From CAYJAD01 sp964371225 (GTDB lineage: Bacteria > Desulfobacterota > Desulfovibrionia > Desulfovibrionales > Desulfovibrionaceae): a stretch of 8,854 nucleotides of DNA. Below, in pieces: positions 7,000-8,854 of this stretch. Position numbers and translations under genes: made by a program. The notes below the pieces were generated by a model. That model worked only from the letters and a program-made list of their open reading frames with translations. It was not told the DNA's origin and did not search any database. The stretch is from NCBI GenBank assembly GCA_964371225.1, contig CAYJNA010000097.1:1-8854 (forward strand). The letters are read 5' to 3'. The number at the start of each line of letters is the position of its first letter. Position 1 is the stretch's first letter.

Positions 7000-7184
7000 G
7001 CTGTTTTGTTTGCAGCACTGTTAAATTCTGTGACCATATTTGATTTACGAAGCAATGCAGATACAAAATAAAAAGAATCTTATACTATTAATGAATTGTA
7101 CTGTTAAAAAGTTCATGTTATTTTCTTTATGAAGTAGAAAATTTGTGAATATATACTAGTAAAAATTTTAAGCGCGGAGGGTGT

Positions 7185-8234
7185 ATGTATAGTAAATATG
7201 TGTTGTGGACTGTATGTGTGTTCACTCTTGGTTTATGGCAACCTGCTTGCATTATGGCGCAGACAGAAGACATAGAGGTAAGAGCGTATGCACCTGTGCC
7301 GCAGCTCTCTCCCCTGTTGCAAGAAACACATGCTCAAGCTGTGCAAGGGGATGTTTCAGCGCAAAGCTCCTGGGGATATGCATCCTTTTGTGGAAAAGAA
7401 ATGCCAAAAGATGAAGAAATAGGTGTTTTTTGGCTAGAAAAAGCTGCAAAACAGGGCGATGTTTCTGCCATGGTGCATTTGGGACGCATTGAACTGAAAG
7501 ATTCTGAGCATAAAAATACCCAGAGCGGATTGCAATGGCTACAAAAGGCTGCAGAAAAAGATGTGCAGCATGCCAGCCTCTTGGCACATTATCTCTACTT
7601 TGGGGAAATTTATGGCATTGAGCGTGATCCAAAAGCCGCACTGATGGCTCTTGCTCCTGCACTGAAAGTACAAGACCCTAAGGCATTGGCCATGCTGGCC
7701 TATTTCTATCTTGTGAAAGCGCAAAATCAAGACATAACAGATGAAAGTGTGAACAATGCCATGGAATTGGTAGAAGCCATTTTAGAATATAATATTCCTT
7801 TAGCCAACACTGTGGTGGCGTGGATTTTTTACGAAGGAAAAGGAACAGAGCAAGACCTAGAGCAAGCTTTTACCTTTGCGCAAAAAGCAGCACAAGGTGG
7901 TGATGCTGAAGGTATGGCTTTACTAAGTCAATTGTATTTCACTGGTGCCGGCACGGAAAAGGATGTGCAGCAAGCGGTGGAGTGGGCAGAGCGTGCTGTA
8001 GCTTTAGGGAGTAATATGGGACGTACCCTGCTTGGCTATATGTACATACATGGTGAGGGCGTAAAAAAGGACGCGGCGCTAGGCTATGCGTATATTTTAT
8101 TGGCTGCGCAGCATGAAGACATGGCGGCTCGCTCCTATGTGGAAACTTTGGCAGAAAAAGTAACAGAGCAAGAGCGCAAACAGGCGCAAGCGCAAGTGTT
8201 GCAATGGCGCCAATCTTGGGGCTTTGCTAAGTAG
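7185..8234 (+). CDS. Exported Sel1-repeat (TPR-like) protein
   Basis: This 349-residue protein begins with a signal peptide: the hydrophobic stretch LWTVCVFTLGLW, with likely cleavage after IMA at about residue 25. C22 is not in a good lipobox, so a lipoprotein is less likely. The rest is Sel1-type alpha-helical repeats of about 36 residues, clearest at about 54-89, 90-125, 204-238, 239-274 and 275-310 (EKAAKQGDVSAM, QKAAQGGDAEGM, ERAVALGSNMGR). The middle, about 127-203, is degenerate. The C-terminal tail is glutamine-rich and probably helical. Sel1 proteins are usually protein-binding scaffolds in signalling or envelope functions; the partner is unknown. The start has GGAGG at 7176-7180. 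No clear terminator follows, so the DsrE-like gene 123 bases downstream could be cotranscribed. Confidence 0.9.
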   Translation: MYSKYVLWTVCVFTLGLWQPACIMAQTEDIEVRAYAPVPQLSPLLQETHAQAVQGDVSAQSSWGYASFCGKEMPKDEEIGVFWLEKAAKQGDVSAMVHLGRIELKDSEHKNTQSGLQWLQKAAEKDVQHASLLAHYLYFGEIYGIERDPKAALMALAPALKVQDPKALAMLAYFYLVKAQNQDITDESVNNAMELVEAILEYNIPLANTVVAWIFYEGKGTEQDLEQAFTFAQKAAQGGDAEGMALLSQLYFTGAGTEKDVQQAVEWAERAVALGSNMGRTLLGYMYIHGEGVKKDAALGYAYILLAAQHEDMAARSYVETLAEKVTEQERKQAQAQVLQWRQSWGFAK

Positions 8235-8357
8235 TCGACTAAGTGAAATCTATGATGAAAAATTATTCTTAGGGAGAAATACCTTTTAAAAGTGTAGTGA
8301 AGATGTTTTTGTATTTTTATAAACATGTATCTTGAGAACAAACAATAAGGATATTTT

Positions 8358-8699
8358 ATGTCGCAAACATTACACATTTTATGGCTCAATGATAACCCTG
8401 TCACGGCAGAACTTATGGTTTTTATGTACGCTACCAATGCGCTACGTAAGGGATGGTGGGAGGATGTGCATATTATTGTATGGGGTTCCACCGCAAAGCT
8501 TTTATGCGAAGATGCACATATGCAAAAGCTTTTACAAGAATTTCAGGCAGAAGGCGGCACTGTTTCGGCTTGTCGCGCTTGTGCAGAAAGATTGGATAAA
8601 GTGGCTGCCCTCGAAGCTCTTGAGGGCGTGGAAGTGCTGTATGTAGGTGAGCAATTTACGCACATTATCAAAGGTAATGATAAGTTAATAACTTTGTAA
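8358..8699 (+). CDS. DsrE-family small protein with a CxxC motif
   Basis: This 113-residue soluble protein shows the DsrE-like alpha/beta pattern: strand LHILWLND, helix ELMVFMYATNALRKGWW, strand DVHIIVWGSTAKLL, then a helix and TVSACRACAERLD with C72 and C75, and a final VEVLYVG strand with a C-terminal helix. The second cysteine region matches where family members carry their reactive cysteine. Characterised DsrE-family proteins move sulfur as persulfide, but many small members have no known role, and this one is not beside dsr genes in the window. C50 is a further possible reactive residue. The ATG at 8358 is preceded by AAGG (8347-8350). The gene ends at a strong terminator. Confidence 0.8.
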   Translation: MSQTLHILWLNDNPVTAELMVFMYATNALRKGWWEDVHIIVWGSTAKLLCEDAHMQKLLQEFQAEGGTVSACRACAERLDKVAALEALEGVEVLYVGEQFTHIIKGNDKLITL

Positions 8700-8716
8700 T
8701 AAACACGCTTGGATGT

Positions 8717-8751
8717 AAAAGCCCACCGCCATGACGCAGTGGGCTTTTTTT
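8717..8751 (+). terminator. Rho-independent terminator after the DsrE-like gene
   Basis: The stem AAAGCCCAC / GTGGGCTTT (8718-8726 and 8739-8747) is perfect, with a 12-base loop and a T run to 8751. It lies between two convergent genes. The minus strand has a T run of only four after the stem, so it may act weakly in that direction too. Confidence 0.92.
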
Positions 8752-8757
8752 ATGACA

Positions 8758-8854
8758 TTAGCAAATGGTTTTCTGCTCTTTTTTAATTTTCCAAACAAAT
8801 TCTGTAATGGGCTGCATGCATTCTTTTTGTAAACGATAGATGTTATCAATGGTG
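8758..8854 (-). CDS. C-terminal end of an unidentified gene, 5' part beyond the window
   Basis: On the minus strand an open frame enters at the window edge and stops at TAA (8758-8760), giving 31 residues that end in FVWKIKKEQKTIC. The other two minus frames are less plausible (one has a stop at its third codon), and the position, converging on the DsrE-like gene with a terminator between them, fits a real gene end. The fragment is amphipathic and basic at its end. It is too short to name a family. Confidence 0.5.
   Translation of the reverse strand, partial: TIDNIYRLQKECMQPITEFVWKIKKEQKTIC

Noticed and set aside
6856..7071. 71-codon plus-strand frame overlapping the end of the membrane protein gene
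   Set aside because: It runs through the terminator, its start is inside another gene and it has no ribosome binding site.
8303..8326. ATGTTT...AAACAT inverted repeat between the Sel1 and DsrE-like genes
   Set aside because: The arms are only six AT-rich bases, the stem is weak and no T run follows, so it is not called a terminator.
8332..8646. 104-codon plus-strand frame overlapping the DsrE-like gene
   Set aside because: It is a frame shadow of the DsrE-like gene, which has the better ribosome binding site and recognisable secondary-structure pattern.

Overview
The window most likely comes from a strictly anaerobic, sulfate- or sulfite-reducing-type bacterium related to Desulfovibrionaceae. 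This is inferred from a soluble heterodisulfide-reductase (HdrABC) operon with an MvhD/FlpD-type electron-transfer protein, an IHF-alpha-like DNA-bending protein, a small DsrE-family protein and a short bacterial ELP3-like radical SAM protein. Base composition is moderate to low in GC. Genus and species cannot be settled from the sequence.

Positions 1-4391, minus strand, hold a tightly packed operon read right to left: hdrC, hdrB, hdrA, then an MvhD-like gene that runs off the left edge. hdrC/hdrB and hdrB/hdrA overlap by 4 bases (ATGA), and hdrA overlaps the MvhD gene by 13 bases, so translation is probably coupled. HdrA carries FAD and several [4Fe-4S] sites. HdrB has two complete CCG domains, which hold the non-cubane clusters that reduce disulfides. 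HdrC carries two cubane clusters linking them. The MvhD-like protein should feed electrons into HdrA. It is unusual in having a long linker and a second cysteine-bearing domain resembling part of the F420-hydrogenase/formate-dehydrogenase beta (FrhB/FdhB) family. The likely role is a cytoplasmic flavin-based electron-bifurcating or confurcating complex acting on a thiol/disulfide partner. The electron donor is not encoded in the visible part.

Positions 4392-4595 are the hdrC upstream region, with inverted repeats and a weak candidate promoter. Positions 4596-5666 (minus) encode the radical SAM protein. Positions 5667-6036 are a 370-base AT-rich divergent intergenic region with no convincing gene.

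The right half is mostly plus strand: the IHF-alpha-like gene (6037-6327), a three-helix membrane protein (6495-6947), an exported Sel1-repeat protein (7185-8234) and a DsrE-family protein (8358-8699). Each has a good ribosome binding site. Three of these genes are followed by clear rho-independent terminators, so most appear to be single-gene units rather than an operon. The last bases (8758-8854) hold the C-terminal end of an unidentified minus-strand gene.

I see no CRISPR array, tRNA, rRNA, insertion sequence or attachment site. The part most worth pursuing is the Hdr operon with its fused MvhD protein and whatever lies past the left edge.
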